A stretch of DNA of 64,000 nucleotides from positions 14,593,566 through 14,657,565 of the forward strand of contig JAJVDF010000001.1 in NCBI GenBank assembly GCA_022410635.1, written 5' to 3'. The translations under genes and the position numbers were made by a program. The notes under the pieces are model-generated. The model did no database searches. It was not told the DNA's origin and saw nothing but the letters and a program-made list of their open reading frames with translations. The first letter of the stretch is position 1. Each line of letters opens with the position of its first letter. Below are positions 35,485 to 61,128 of this stretch, piece by piece. Source of the DNA: Tretioscincus oriximinensis (Eukaryota; Chordata; Lepidosauria; Squamata; Gymnophthalmidae).

Positions 35485-35492
35485 TGACGTCA
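35485..35492. promoter_or_regulatory. CRE palindrome TGACGTCA
   Basis: A perfect 8-bp cAMP-response element (CREB/ATF site) about 185 bp upstream of the COPG2 start codon, within the CpG-rich promoter. Confidence 0.6.
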
Positions 35493-35904
35493 TTTCACTA
35501 GTTCACTACGAATGAGGGATTTTTCCAACGAGATCGAAAGATGATTTTTCCCACAAGTTCTGCCCATATACTTTTAGCCACGCCCCTCCATTTTTAAAAG
35601 AAGAGATTTAAATAAAACAGAAGGGAGGGGAGTACTGGAATTCTTTCCAGAGATCACCGAGTCCAACCCACAAAATATAGGTTTTGAATCCCTGTTGGCT
35701 CTTGCCAGTGATTAGAAAGGGTGATTTCCATGCACATTTCCTTTCAGGAATTCCTGGTAAGATTTTTGACAGTTGGAACTGAAGAGGGGCTTTGTGGAAG
35801 AAAATTCAGGATTGCCAACATTTGCCTCCTAAGAATGATTGCCTGTCATTGGATAGATTTGCTGTGTAGATGCCCCCCAAGCCAACTTTCTGTCAGCAGA
35901 AAAA

Positions 35905-36180
35905 ATGTTTTCTGCGGGTGGGACTCAAAGCGGCTTACAAGGATATATTTTGCCCAAAGGCTCACATTCTATCTTCCCCACCAGGCAATGGTGGTTCCCA
36001 TGTATCTACTTGCAGTCAGTTGCAATTTCTTGCAATTCATGCTTTCGAATAGCTGGGTTGGCAAGAGCTACAGCCTAGTGGAAGGTGCTCACCCCTCCCC
36101 ACTTCCAACANAGGGCTTCGAAACCCCATCTCCCAGGCGAGAGACGAATTCCTAAGCAACTGAGCTCCCTTCCTCCCAGC
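35905..36180 (-). mobile_element. tRNA-related SINE (family S2), second copy
   Basis: High identity to the 8.9-kb copy, including ctacttgcagtcagttgcaa and tgcaattcatgct. The head GAGCTCAGTTGCTTAG and GGTTTCGAAGCCC serve as box A and box B. It lies about 0.6 kb upstream of the COPG2 start codon. Confidence 0.8.
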
Positions 36181-36184
36181 GCTT

Positions 36185-37140
36185 GCTGCGGTACAGGCTG
36201 GGAGTTGTAGTTCACAGGGCAGGGCCCCTCTTAGGGTGGACAAAAGAGGCTGGCTGCTGTTTGGACTACACTTCCCAGCAGAGTCTGCCATCAGCACAAC
36301 AGCAGCCCTGTTCCACTTTTTTCACATTTGGGATGATGCTATTTCCAGCTTCCCAAAGCTGCTGGGCAACCAGGCGCTTATAATAAGCACTTGTCATTGT
36401 GAAAAAATGGTGTATAAAAGCACGCAGAAACCACTTAAAAACATAAAACAGGAAATACAAATGCTGCCAGAAAGTAGAGAAACAGGAAGCTGGCAGTTGG
36501 TTATTGTTTACGTCTGGCACCCGTCTATATTGGTTACACCTGTCAAATTTGACATGTCTCCCATAAATTGGATACACCATGGCTACTTTCTTTCTGTATT
36601 CTGGATGTAGTTTGACACATTTACCTGTCAACCATGGAAGGGACTACTTCAGTTTAGTAATACAGTATCTCTTTCCTCAGAGGAAGAACTTTACTATTAT
36701 GGTTCCCAATATCTTGACACAGCCAGGCCAGCGCTTACATTACCTATGGTTCTCAGTTAATTAATACTTACCTCTTTACTAAGGTCTTTGCATTTTAGCT
36801 TCCATTGGGCTTTATCCTGCCAAGGAGGGAGGTGGTTATATTTTTAAAATGTTTCAATGTTTCATATACCATATTTTATCTTTGTTTGTTACAAACCTGG
36901 GATCTTCTAAACCTCAGCCTTTCTAGGAGGATAACATGATTAATGGTACCCAAATCTGCCAAGAGAGCGAGGGTTGCATTATCTCTGACCACCTCCCAGA
37001 GGAGGTAACCAACCATGCTTCCATGCCATGGCCATCTTCCAAGCATGCTTGCAGACGAACAACCATGACTCCCTCCAATCTCTTGCCCCAAAAGACTATT
37101 TGGCCACCAGGTGATAGTTTAACTCTTCTAGGTTGAGAGA
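36185..37140. other. Intergenic, two ZNF143-like motifs, otherwise unassigned
   Basis: Begins with inverted ggagttgtagtt and actacacttcccag motifs (about 36200-36290). Short ORFs here match nothing known. Confidence 0.4.
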
Positions 37141-37144
37141 AGAC

Positions 37145-37420
37145 TTCAAGAGGCACAGTACTACAGATGTTAAGGACAATGGCCTTCCAACAGAGAAGTC
37201 AGCATTCAAAGCCCATGTGTCTGCTATGGAGATGGGTGAGCACCCTCTATTGGCCTTAGGTTCAGCCAACCTAGCTGTTTAAATTGCAAGTAGATTAGTA
37301 GATACCATCACAATGTGATGGGGAAGACAGAATACAAGCCTTTGGTGAAAAGTAACTTGTAAGCTGCTTTGAGTCCCTTTGGGTGAGAAAAACAGCATAT
37401 AAAGAACCATTTCTTCTTCT
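37145..37420 (+). mobile_element. tRNA-related SINE (family S2), third copy
   Basis: Plus-strand copy ending gtaagctgctttgagtccct and gggtgagaaaaacagcatat. It is more diverged than the other two. Confidence 0.65.
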
Positions 37421-38500
37421 TGACTGTGGACACATCACCACCACTTCAAGAATCAACAGTACTGCATCCCCCAAGGAAGCTATCCTGCTGACTTTTATTA
37501 GCCAAGAAGGGCAGGGATCCAGAGAACTCATAGTTGTCCAAACCCCAACTAGTAGATTGTCCACATCCACAATAAATGAGCTTATCACAAGCCTTCATAT
37601 CAATAGGTCCTCACCAATGCCACAACTCATTTTTTGTGAAATATCCAAACAGTAAAAATGCACTAAACTATTTAGCATTCCTGCTTTGAACTCCGAGATT
37701 TACTTATATCATCTTTAAGAAATCTGTCCCCTCTAGACATATGTATCCCATTTTCCATTGGTAATTGTTAGCAGAGCATTAGAACGGATATCCATACCAA
37801 GAAACTTGCACGAATCTCTCAGAACTGTTCTGCAGACCTGGGCACTTACCTTTGGGAATCATTTCAAGCTTTCTTACAAACCAGACAGCAAATCTGTTTT
37901 TTATGTACCATGATTAAAATTATGCCAGTTTATTTTCTCCTTTAAGAAAATATTTAAAGAAAGATTACATCCTCCCCATCCAACCTCACCCCACTGGCTA
38001 GCTGACATGCACAGGACTACAGCTAGAAGAATTTATATTAGGCCATTTTTTCTACATGCGATTGTATTCTCTTTATGTTTTCTATTACATTTCTCGTTAT
38101 TTGAAGGGTGTCATAGGATCTAATTATACACAGCTCATACCTTATACTTCAAAATGAATTGCAGCGAAGCCACATGAATTTTCAGTTAAGGAGTTGAAGC
38201 ATATATAAGTAAAATGCCCTCAGGATATGAGATCTGCCCCTTCTCCTCCTCCCCTCAACAATTGATAGATCTGTGTAAGGCATCAACATCTCCATTGTGT
38301 ATTGTAAAACTAATAAGGTCTAAAATGAATGAGAAATATGTTTCTGCAAATATAAAGAGTGGAACTTATTCATTTCGAATCTCCTTTCAGGAATTAAGTA
38401 TCCATTCCCAATCTTTATTTTTACTATTCCAGATCTTCTAGCTAAAATGGTGCAGCAGCATTTACAGATACAATAGCTAAAGGACTTTGAATAACTGGTA
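37420..38500. other. Intergenic between COPG2 and tubulin genes, no recognised feature
   Basis: AT-rich, no ORF with family similarity. Confidence 0.45.
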
Positions 38501-38503
38501 TAC

Positions 38504-38700
38504 TAGGCTGACCAGATGATCCCTTTGGGGGGAACCAAATTTGGGGGTGTCTACCCCTCCCTCCCAGGAGGGGCGCCATTTCCCTGCTTTTTGCTGAGGA
38601 AAAATATATATTTATATTTTTAAATATTTTTTAAATCACTGCACCAACACTATGTGGCTCNGGCAACTGAGGCCAGCTCCTGAAGGTACCCTTCCCCACA
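38504..38700. repeat. Related TAGGCTGACCAGATG element, half copy
   Basis: Starts taggctgaccagatgatccc and shares the gaggaaaaa core with the copy at 55.5 kb. The far inverted end is not clear. Confidence 0.6.
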
Positions 38701-39220
38701 GAAAAAAAATGCAAATTTCTCACTTCAAAAAATTCTCATGCAGTTTAAAAATTCTCACATGCGTTGCATTTGCCTTTGTAAATCTGTGATATAAGCACAC
38801 ACAAAAAAAATACACTGAAAGAAGCGATTTACTTTTGGTGTGCTAGAAAAAGTACTCTACAAATAAGCGAATTTATTAGAAAAATTGTATGACGTATTGT
38901 GTGATTTCACTGCATCTTAATCTTATTTAAAACCTAGTAAGACTCCTTATAGCCCAGACTGAAAACTGATCTATAACAGACATATTTTGGTCAGCAGCAT
39001 ACGAGTCTACTTGGAGTTAGACCAAAGGCCATTTATTTTTCTTGCAGAAGGATTTTTTAAATATAAATTGATGACACATATGGATGCAAAATATTTTGTG
39101 ACCTTAATGCAGCTTTTTAAAAATCATTTGCTATTGTGTGTCAATGTGATCCCTCAAATCACTCTCCTGTACTTGTTATACAATATTGAAAAGAAGATCC
39201 AAACAGGACATGTTCACTTT

Positions 39221-39226
39221 TTTATT
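39221..39226 (-). terminator. Poly(A) signal AATAAA, alpha-tubulin gene
   Basis: Minus-strand AATAAA about 300 nt after the tubulin stop codon, the first clear signal seen. Usage is inferred. Confidence 0.5.
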
Positions 39227-39528
39227 AAAGTACAAAGAAGTAAATACTGGCATCTTCCAATAAATCATAAACTCCTCCAGCACTTCTGTTGCAGGTAAGT
39301 GCAGAAAAAGTTCCATTCAACTCCCTCCCTATTTCTCACGCAAGAATAACTGTGGATAGTTCTAGGAAGTAAAAAGAAAAGTCTAAAGAGTGCTCACTAG
39401 AAAACGTACAATGTGTTTAAACAACTATAGGAGTCTAGTAAAAGATACAAACTGGTTAACTGTATGGCTCTTCACCCTACCTTAGCATGGCTACACACAG
39501 CTTGTATAAACCCACACAAATACTTGTT

Positions 39529-52985
<13,457 letters not shown>

Positions 52986-53055
52986 AATGATTCTATAGGC
53001 TCTTGCTCTCTGAGTCCTGCAAAAAAACACAGCTGCTTTCCTTGCACCCAGCAAA

Positions 53056-53061
53056 TTTATA
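53056..53061 (-). promoter_or_regulatory. TATA box of the candidate tubulin promoter
   Basis: The minus strand reads GGGTTATAAATTTG. The expected start site about 30 bp downstream is near 53027, leaving a short leader before the Met exon at 52985. There is no CpG island, consistent with a tissue-restricted promoter. Confidence 0.5.
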
Positions 53062-53069
53062 ACCCAGCA

Positions 53070-55515
53070 AGAACTGACTCCACCTGAAGATGAAGTCCTC
53101 TGCTCATTTAAAGCAACAGAGACACTTTTTTAAAAAATACAAAGCAACTCTTGCAATTCACTTTACTAATTTACTTAACAGAGTTTCCCCCGGAAATTTG
53201 CTCAAGGCTTTCAGAACTCTTGCCGAGAGCATGCTGTACCCATCACAGATATTTCTGAGCCTCTCTTAAAACACAGAGTTTAGCAAAGTTGCCACAATTT
53301 CTTTACTGAAAAGTTAATGTGTCTTGCAGAATTCATTCAGTGTTATTGACTTGTAAGGATTTTATCCTGCTTTCCCACCAAAGAGACCAACAAGACACAG
53401 AATTTCCAGATTATCAGACATTTGTCGGATATGCCATCACAGATGTTAGTCTTGCAGATTATCTAGCAACCTTGAAATTTACAAGACTAGTACCAGCTAT
53501 TGGATTTTGGGGGAGTTCTTTTGAATACAAAATGTCAAGAAACCCTAGGTGTGACTGAAAATCCGAAGACCCTAATGCTAGACTAATGTCAGTTGTGTCC
53601 CTTTTTCTTTTTCACATAAAAACCCAGGAAATCCTAGTGTGTACACACTTGATCTTATTCTATTCCTGAAAGTGGTGTAAGGGGCTTGCTGTTCACATAC
53701 CATTCTGGGCCAGAACAGATCATATCCATGCAAGCCCAANATGGCATGTGGACACTAGGTTCCTTAGACCACTTTCTGGAACAGAATTAGGCCAAGAACA
53801 AATGCAAATCGCCCCCCCATTCTCTTATTCCATATTTGGTGCNCACAATAACTGGTTAGTCTGACAGGCATACCATAAGTCACCCAGTGACACTTCTTGA
53901 CTGAGTGGAAATTCAGTCCCAAACATTCTTGGGTTCTACCCTGATATCCTATAACCAGCACTGGCTTGTGTGGACCAGCAAGCATATTAGGAGAGTTCCA
54001 TCTGCATGTTGTTATGCTTTAACTAATACTCTTTTTGGACATTTGGGGCTTTTCGTTGTTCATTGGTATTTTGTTTGAAGCATTGTGTTATTCAAATAAT
54101 CATTACAATTATGGCTGTGTACCGACTTGGGGGGCGGGGGGGGGAGAATGGTTGGGAGAGCAAAATCAATGAGAATGCCATTGGCCACAGGAAGGTTTCC
54201 ACCACTGCCATGTCCAATGATCTTCCCCAGTCTATAGTGAGGTGACCACATGGACAGGCTTTCACTACAGGAAATCATACCACATTGTGTTTCTCTGNAT
54301 TTGCTATGGCTTTTTTTGAGAGACTTCTCCTCAAACCTCATGTTGTGCGATTGTTACATGGCCAACCTTCAAGTGAACGGAAAATTAGTCCACAGCTAAG
54401 CAACACAGTTTTGACACTTGGTTTTTCTCTTAGTGAGGACGGGACAAATTGATTCACATTTTTATAAATTGATATTTTAATTTTGTATATTGAAATTTAG
54501 TGCTGCTTTCCTGGAGCTTTGTACTTTTCCTAATCTAAGAGAGGAACGGTCTAAGTGGATTGGGTGGGAAGCCTCCCTTAGTGAACTAGCACAGGGGAAG
54601 AAGACTTCTATGCTTGCTGATCTGAAACTGGCCAGTGTGGTATCACCTTTATCAGAGAAACAGAAACTCAATAGCTGNAAATATGAGGCACCACAGCTGC
54701 GGCGATGAAAAGTGACTGCCATATAGAATATAGACTATCGAATGGACTGAACTCCTGCTCACTCCATGGTAATACCCAGATAATGTTTATGGCAAAGATA
54801 CCGATGTGGTTTGATGTCGCTTTTTTCTAACAAGATGTCAAGGAACAGTCCCGTTGCCACATGTTTTGGCTTTACTATTGAGCCAAGGCCACTCCTAAGC
54901 ACAATATAGGCCATTTGAAATGTTCACAGCATTATACTCCTATTCATCAGTCATGGTTACAACTCCTCCCAGGCCACACAGTGTGTTTATGAACTAGTTA
55001 GCATATTATCACATATAGAATTCCTTCTGTTTCCTTCACACATATTTTTTTCTTTCTCACCATATCATACCTTCTACGAACCAGCAAGAGTTCAGTGACT
55101 GCTTGCATCTGCCTTGCATAGTGAAAGCCCCAGGGTCCATTCTCAGTTCCTCTATGAACTGCTGTGAGAAGCTTCAGCTTGGGAGAACTGGGTTGATTCG
55201 AATAGTGCCTGTAGAACAGTAATGTCAAGAATCTGGGATGCTGCATTCACATTGCTAATTGTTTTACTACACCCCAATTATTTCAAAAAACATGCTTAAA
55301 CATACCCTAAACTTAAAGTTTGTATGGGCAGCTTAAAAGTTGACCACACAACACTAAGATTAAGGTAAATTTAAGATACGTTTTCTAGAAAATGTGAATG
55401 CTGTATGCTAGGTCTTCATGTCACATATGTTGTAATTCAATTACAGTAAGGGGGCATGTCAGATTAACATCAGAATCCCTGTAGCACCTGCTTCTGCTTC
55501 TGTTGGGATGGCCCA
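53070..55515. other. Upstream of tubulin promoter, no recognised feature
   Basis: Short ORFs (e.g. 53319-53558) lack recognisable similarity. A G-rich run lies at about 54128-54145. Confidence 0.4.
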
Positions 55516-55520
55516 CAGTG

Positions 55521-55723
55521 TAGGCTGACCAGATGACCTCTTTTGGGGGGTTGAAATCCCATTTTGGGGTGCCTCCTGGTTTTTTCTGAGGAAAAAAATT
55601 AAAAAAACAAAATGTTTTTCGAAAAAAAATCTTTTTTTGAAAAAAATTTCCTCAGAAAAAACTGGGAGGCATCCCAAAACCAGGTTTTCAAACCCCCTCA
55701 AAAGGGGCCATCTGGTCAGCCTA
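55521..55723. mobile_element. Hairpin MITE with TAGGCTGACCAGATG ends
   Basis: Starts taggctgaccagatgacctc and ends in the inverted form. The whole unit folds back through aaaaaa/tttttt-rich arms about 95 bp long. Confidence 0.85.
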
Positions 55724-56854
55724 CTACAGAGGTGAATAAGGCTGAGCTTAATTCAATTGTTTCCTAGTAAATTACTGCTCCAAGACCCTCCACCTATTGA
55801 TTGTATCAGTTCCTACTAGGGTTGGGGCTGTAACAGGAAGGCTACCTTATGGTTAGTTGCTGTTTACTGCAGAGATGCTGAACATTCCCGCTTACAAAGT
55901 ACGAACAGAAAAGTTATCAAATGAACTAGTCCAAATGTGATTACTCATCAGTGACGGCTTCAAATAGATTCTGATGGTAATCTGACATGCATGGCTGCCC
56001 TCCTCCCTTTAATTTAGTTGGATGAAAATCTGTGCAGGGAACATACTTTAAACATAACCTTGTGTGATCAACTTTTAAGTGATTGGGAAATAGTCAAACA
56101 CTTAAAGCGAATGCTCTGTTCCTGTTGTTCGCTTGGATTAAAATATGATGCTTAGATATGTTTAAGATGCATTTGTGAATGCTTTTGAGTGAGGCAATGC
56201 AAATGCAGTTTTCCAATTGCTTGCCTTTACTGTTCCACAGACATGGGGTGGATTTGTCCCACTATTCCAGATGTGCCTCACTGTACATGGGATTGCAACT
56301 TAGATCATGAGACGCACCAACAGGAAGGTTTCAAGCTGTGTTCAGGGGTAGCAGCAGCCCTGACCAAATGCCTCAGGTTGCAGGATAGTCAGTTTCCTCT
56401 ACAACTAGCAAAGGCAGCCTAGATGACATCAAACTGATCTGCAAGTCCAATCATCTTTCATAACCATACCCAGCTCTGTAATAATTTCAGGATGCAAACA
56501 AAAAAAAATCCTGCTTGTCAAAACAAAAAATAATATATGCTGATTTACTGCACTTTCCAGACTGGCATGAATAAAAACTGCCTCACGCCATATTTGTCTG
56601 GTACTGTATGAATGTTTCATTTTCTTCTTCTTTGTATAAAGATCAGGGGCACTTGTGCTTCTACTATCTAGGTTTTCTGAAGGTTCCATTCTTGTTTTCA
56701 GCTTAAGACAGCTTTATCCATGATGGGATGGATTCTCAATTTGACTGTGGAACATTAAACTCAAATAACTTGAACACTGCATTTGCATTGCAGTTTCCTC
56801 CCTTTCCCCTAGTAAGCCTAAAAGGAGTAGAAGGAAACAGTCAGGTTTTCTAGA

Positions 56855-57010
56855 TATTCATTTATTTGATTATTTGCATTTTTATATCACTCTATACCCA
56901 AAGGTGTCAAGGTGGTTAACAATAAAACAGAATTAACATATTAAAAAGTACCTATCATACAGTAGAGAGAGTTGTCTTTTCAGCCAAAGGCCAGGTTAAA
57001 GAGGATTGTA
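56855..57010 (-). repeat. L2-type LINE tail, antisense
   Basis: Reads atatcactctatacccaaag, gtgtcaaggtggttaac and gccaaaggccaggttaaaga. Confidence 0.65.
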
Positions 57011-57321
57011 TCTGTTCTGCCCCCCAAGCTATTTCGCTATTTGGGTGTCATTTTCTTGCCAGGGACAGAAGGTAAAACTCTCAAAATCATTTAAACAAAA
57101 AAGGTTTATTTTAAAATGTAAAAATAAAGGTAGAAAACTGTACCCTCCCAAGTCCTTTTTAAATACTAGCACTTTCAGGTTTCTTGGAGCTCTATTTCTT
57201 TCATAGCTTTGACTTCTTTTAGAGTCTGTTTCACCAAGTTGACGTTTGAAGCTTGCTCTTCTCCAGCTCTACCCAAAATGAAACTTAACTGGGAAGGGGA
57301 GGAAATATAACTGAACTTAAG

Positions 57322-57480
57322 GACCTCCCTTCAGAATTCTTAAAGGGATAGTGTCTAAATAGGTTTCCCTCCCAAAATAACTATACAGAAACAACTAAGT
57401 CCCACTCTAAACTATAGGGAGAGCTGGATAAAATAAAAAGGGGATTAATAAATGTCTCTGGGGGCATCCACATAGAATAT
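57322..57480 (+). repeat. Dispersed repeat, copy 1
   Basis: Reads cttaaagggatagtgtctaa, ttccctcccaaaataactat and acaactaagtcccac. Matches the copy at 60.66 kb in the same orientation. Family unknown. Confidence 0.65.
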
Positions 57481-58959
57481 ATATATAATAGCTTTAATAT
57501 TGAGGGGCTGATAGAAACTTGGAGAAATCTATGAATCTTCAGATGTTGGACTCAAATGTCTGACGTCCTTGATCATTTAGCCTTGCTAATTATTTTTTAC
57601 AAGTGTTGGTGTCCAATGCATTATCTATACAGACAAAGGCTTCTTATCCATAATTAGTGTTCTGATACATAACACCTGCTTTATATAAATGGATATTCTT
57701 TCCTTCTTGTTTTCTATAATTTTTTTCTTTAGGGTCCTAATCATATCTAATTTTTTAGCTGGCTTCAATTCACTTTCAAAGTGAGAGTACACATCAGAGA
57801 AGTGGCAATATTTTTAATATATACAGTATATTCTGTAATTCAAACTCTGCACCTTTGGTTTAGACAGTTTGGAGATAAAATTTTGATGCTGTGTTTTTCT
57901 ATTCTGAAACTGGATTGAAGCTGGATTAAAACTTAGGTATGGCTGTTTTTTCCTCTTTCCATTTCTGAACACTCTTTAAACCCAGCATATACTCATGCAG
58001 AAATACAAAATACTCATCTTTCTTTTGCTTTTACTGCTTCCAGTAACTGCCATCCGGATGGAAACCAGACCATGCATTTTCCTTTTTAAGAATACTTATG
58101 AATGTGTTTAATCTTTTTTGTGCTGGCTGTACTTATTATAGAAGTAGAACTGTCCCTACAACTCACAGTTAATCAGAAATGTTTACCAACTTGACTCAAA
58201 AATCTCGGAACCTTTCTCAGCGTGGAAGATTCTTGTAGCATGGATCTGTTTAAACATCAAATTAGATATAATAGGGTAAAGGAAATAAGATCTAATCTCA
58301 TCTCTTCCTATGCTAAAAACAAGCTCTTGCTTGTGTATAGTGGGTCCCTGAGGATCAAAATTATTGTTGTTGTTAATTACCGCTGAAGTGGTCAATTGTT
58401 GATTGACTACATGGTCATCTTTATGGGCACAGATATAGAAGTGGTTTGCTGTTGCCTACTTTGGGATTAGCTGGGGATTAAGCCTCTGCTTTCCAGGCTA
58501 TTAGGTCTATCACTAACAATAGAGTTCATAAACCCTTACACGCAATTTTACGTATTAGTTACATACCCTAATGCGTAGAGATACAAGTTTGCCATTACTT
58601 ACTTCCAGGAAAGCCTGGAGATCAAACCCATAACTCTTTACTTTTCAGTCAGCTTGTTCTATTACTTAGGTGCTGTTCTGTCACAAATTTCTAATCCATT
58701 CACTGTCTTCCTTTCCCCCCCTCCCTGATCTCCTTTATTGCAATTTTACAGATACTTCCCCCAAACTCACCCTAAACCATGCCCCTGAACCCATAGGTAC
58801 AAGCCAATCTTAAAACATTATCCCATACTCCTCTANACAATATTAGTGAAGGATCAGTTGCAATACATTTCAAGGCTCACAGTATTCTTAATTTGAAATC
58901 CATTAATTACCTCATATCATTTACCCATCCATTGATTAACACTAAGTATATTCATTTTC

Positions 58960-59150
58960 TGTCAGTAAGAGAGATAAACAGTTGAAAAGGTTGCCACGAG
59001 AGGTGGTATGTTCTCCTTTGTTAGAAGCCTTCAAACAGAGGCTGGAGTGTCATCTGTCTGGAATGGTTTAATGAATCCTACATTGAGCAGGATGCTTGGA
59101 CCCTGTAACCCTAGATATCCCTTTCAACTCTATGATTTGCCCATTTAAAT
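58960..59150 (+). repeat. CR1 3' fragment
   Basis: Reads agaggtggtatgttctcctt, aagccttcaaacagaggctg and ctttcaactctatgatt. Confidence 0.7.
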
Positions 59151-59248
59151 AATCAGTTATTAATTGATCCATGATACGATACAGTTTCATTTTAGGTCAT
59201 CCTTGAGCAATAACAACTTGTGCTGCCATGATTAATTGTTTTACAATA

Positions 59249-59480
59249 TCAGGGAAATAGCCGTGTTAGTATAGTAGAAAGTCCAGCAAAGGAGCTAGCA
59301 GCACTTTGAGACTAACTTGAGAAAAGTGGGTGGCATAAGCTTTCGTAGACACGTCTACTTCTTCAGATGCTGAGGGACTAATGTCAGGGTCAGGTATTTA
59401 TAGGAAACTGTGTATGGGAGAAGACAAAGCATATGCAACTGTAATAAGGTGATGAATTGCAGGTTAGAAAAACAGGTAAA
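59249..59480. repeat. Foldback repeat, family FB, left half
   Basis: Starts atcagggaaatagccgtgtt, then tagtagaaagtccagcaaag, aaaagtgggtggcataagct and acttcttcagatgctgaggg. It continues into the internal segment ending near ggtgatgaattgc. Confidence 0.8.
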
Positions 59481-59619
59481 TAGCAGAAACTAATCCTCTC
59501 ATGTGAAAAAGTCCCTGGGGCAACAAGAGGCAATGTCTGGTAGAGAATCAATCAGATACTTAACAGGTTTCAAAAAAATGTATAGTTGGCCAGGAAACCA
59601 TTATCTCTGTTAGGGCTTA

Positions 59620-60645
59620 AAATAGTGAAGTAGCCAAGTTTGCTGACGACACTAAACTGTTTAGGGTTGTGAAAACAAAGTGATTCCAAGGTGCTTCAGA
59701 GTGATCTACTGAAATTGGGTAAGTGGGCAACAAAGTGGCAAATGTACTTCAACTTAAGCAAGTGCAAAGTCATGCACATTGGCGCAAAGAACCCCAATTA
59801 CTCCTACTAACTGTTGGGAACCAAGCTTTCTGCGACTGAGCAGGAAAGGGATCTTGGAGTGCTGGTAGATAGTTCAAAGAAGGTGTCAANCCAGTGTGAT
59901 GCCAGCGGGAAAAAAGCAAATTCAATGTTATGAATAATAAGGAAAAGATTAGAAAACAAGTCAGCTAATGGTGTTTTGCCTCTTAATAAATCTGGGGTGA
60001 GGCCACATTTGGAATATTGTGCCCAATTCTCAAAAAGGATATTGTGGAACTAGAGAAAATGCAGAAAGGGGCAACAAGAATGATCAAGGGACTGGAGCAC
60101 CCCCCTTAAGAAATCCAGCTGCAACACCTGGACCTCTTCAGCCTCAAAGATGGCATTTGAAAGGAGATNTAATTGAGGTGTATAAAATCATGGACGGATT
60201 GGATAAGGTGAATTGAGAAAAACTATTTTCTCTATCATACAATACTAGGACCAGGGGGCATTCTTTGAAACTGATGGGAAGAAGTGTAAGGACAGACAAA
60301 GGAAAGTATTTTTTCACCCAGAGAGTTATTGGCCTATGGAATTTTCTTCCAGAAGAGGTGGTAGTAGCTAGCAGCCAGGATAGCTTTAAGATATGATTAG
60401 GCAAGTTCATGGAAGCCAAGGGTAGAAACAGCTACTAGGATGGATGACTTGATGCTGCCTCCGAGATGGAGCAATAGGCAGTATTCCTAAAATGCCTTTT
60501 GTAGGGCGTCAAAAACAGTTTAAGATTTTGCCTTCTTCTGTTCCAGGCTGCCCAGGTGCAATTGATGGGCCACTGTGTGAGACAGAATGCTGGACTAGAT
60601 GAGCTCCAGCCCAATTCAGTAGGGCTCCTCTTATGTTCTTATGTA
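59620..60645 (+). repeat. CR1 LINE, 5'-truncated
   Basis: Starts in the RT region (aagtttgctgacgacactaa) and runs through agatctcttcagcc-like sequence to ctcctcttatgttcttatgt. Several frame breaks. Abuts the FB half element. Confidence 0.85.
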
Positions 60646-60657
60646 ACTATACTAANA

Positions 60658-60815
60658 TTCTACAACTTCCCACCAGAGACTTCTTAAAGGGACAGCGTNT
60701 AAATATGGTTCCCTCCCAAAAGTACTATACAAGCAACTAAGTTCCACGCTAAATATAGGTGTACCTAAAGCAGATAAAAAGGGAATTAAAATAAATCTCT
60801 GAGGACATGACAAGT
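60658..60815 (+). repeat. Dispersed repeat, copy 2
   Basis: Reads cttaaagggacagcgt, ttccctcccaaaagtacta and caactaagttccacgc. Lies between two CR1 tails. Confidence 0.65.
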
Positions 60816-60974
60816 AGTGCAGGTTATGCTGCTTCCCTACATGCCAAAATTGATTTTTTTTGTTCCTGAACAACAGAAGTTCTAGAAAGGGATTTGGAAC
60901 AATTGATCAGTATGGCCAAGTGGTTCTGTATCATGGGATAATATTGTCCATGATATCCTAATGAGTGTCATATA

Positions 60975-61128
60975 GACTCCATTTGCAGAGCGTCATGAAC
61001 AGGTTCATATTTTGCTTTCCTCTGTTCAGACTGCCCAGGTGCATCTGGTGGGCCTCTGTGAGAGACAGAATGCTGGACTTGATGGGCTGTGGCCTGATCC
61101 AGTATGGCTCTTCTTATGTTCTTATATA
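60975..61128 (+). repeat. CR1 3' tail
   Basis: Reads catttgcagagcgtcatgaa to ggctcttcttatgttcttat; nearly identical to the 25.6-kb tail. Confidence 0.85.

Larger units (their letters stand above)
35050..35500 (-). promoter_or_regulatory. COPG2: COPG2 CpG-rich promoter / 5'UTR
   Basis: A CpG- and GC-rich stretch in an otherwise AT-rich window covers exon 1 and its upstream flank. It contains GC-box-like gggcgggg, an ETS-like ggaagt at 35391-35396 and a perfect CRE palindrome. No TATA box was seen, as usual for a housekeeping gene. The transcription start is not resolved; it should lie upstream of 35302, probably at about 35320-35420. Confidence 0.8.
55730..58955. other. Intergenic, mostly unassigned
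   Basis: Apart from the L2 tail (56.86 kb) and the dispersed repeat (57.32 kb), nothing is recognised. The ORF at 56189-56422 has no known family. Confidence 0.4.

Noticed and set aside
36236..36631. Overlapping 120-residue ORFs on both strands near 36.4 kb
   Set aside because: No recognisable domain, no splice or codon signals supporting a gene; likely chance.
53319..53558. 79-residue plus-strand ORF
   Set aside because: No family match and no supporting promoter or exon structure.
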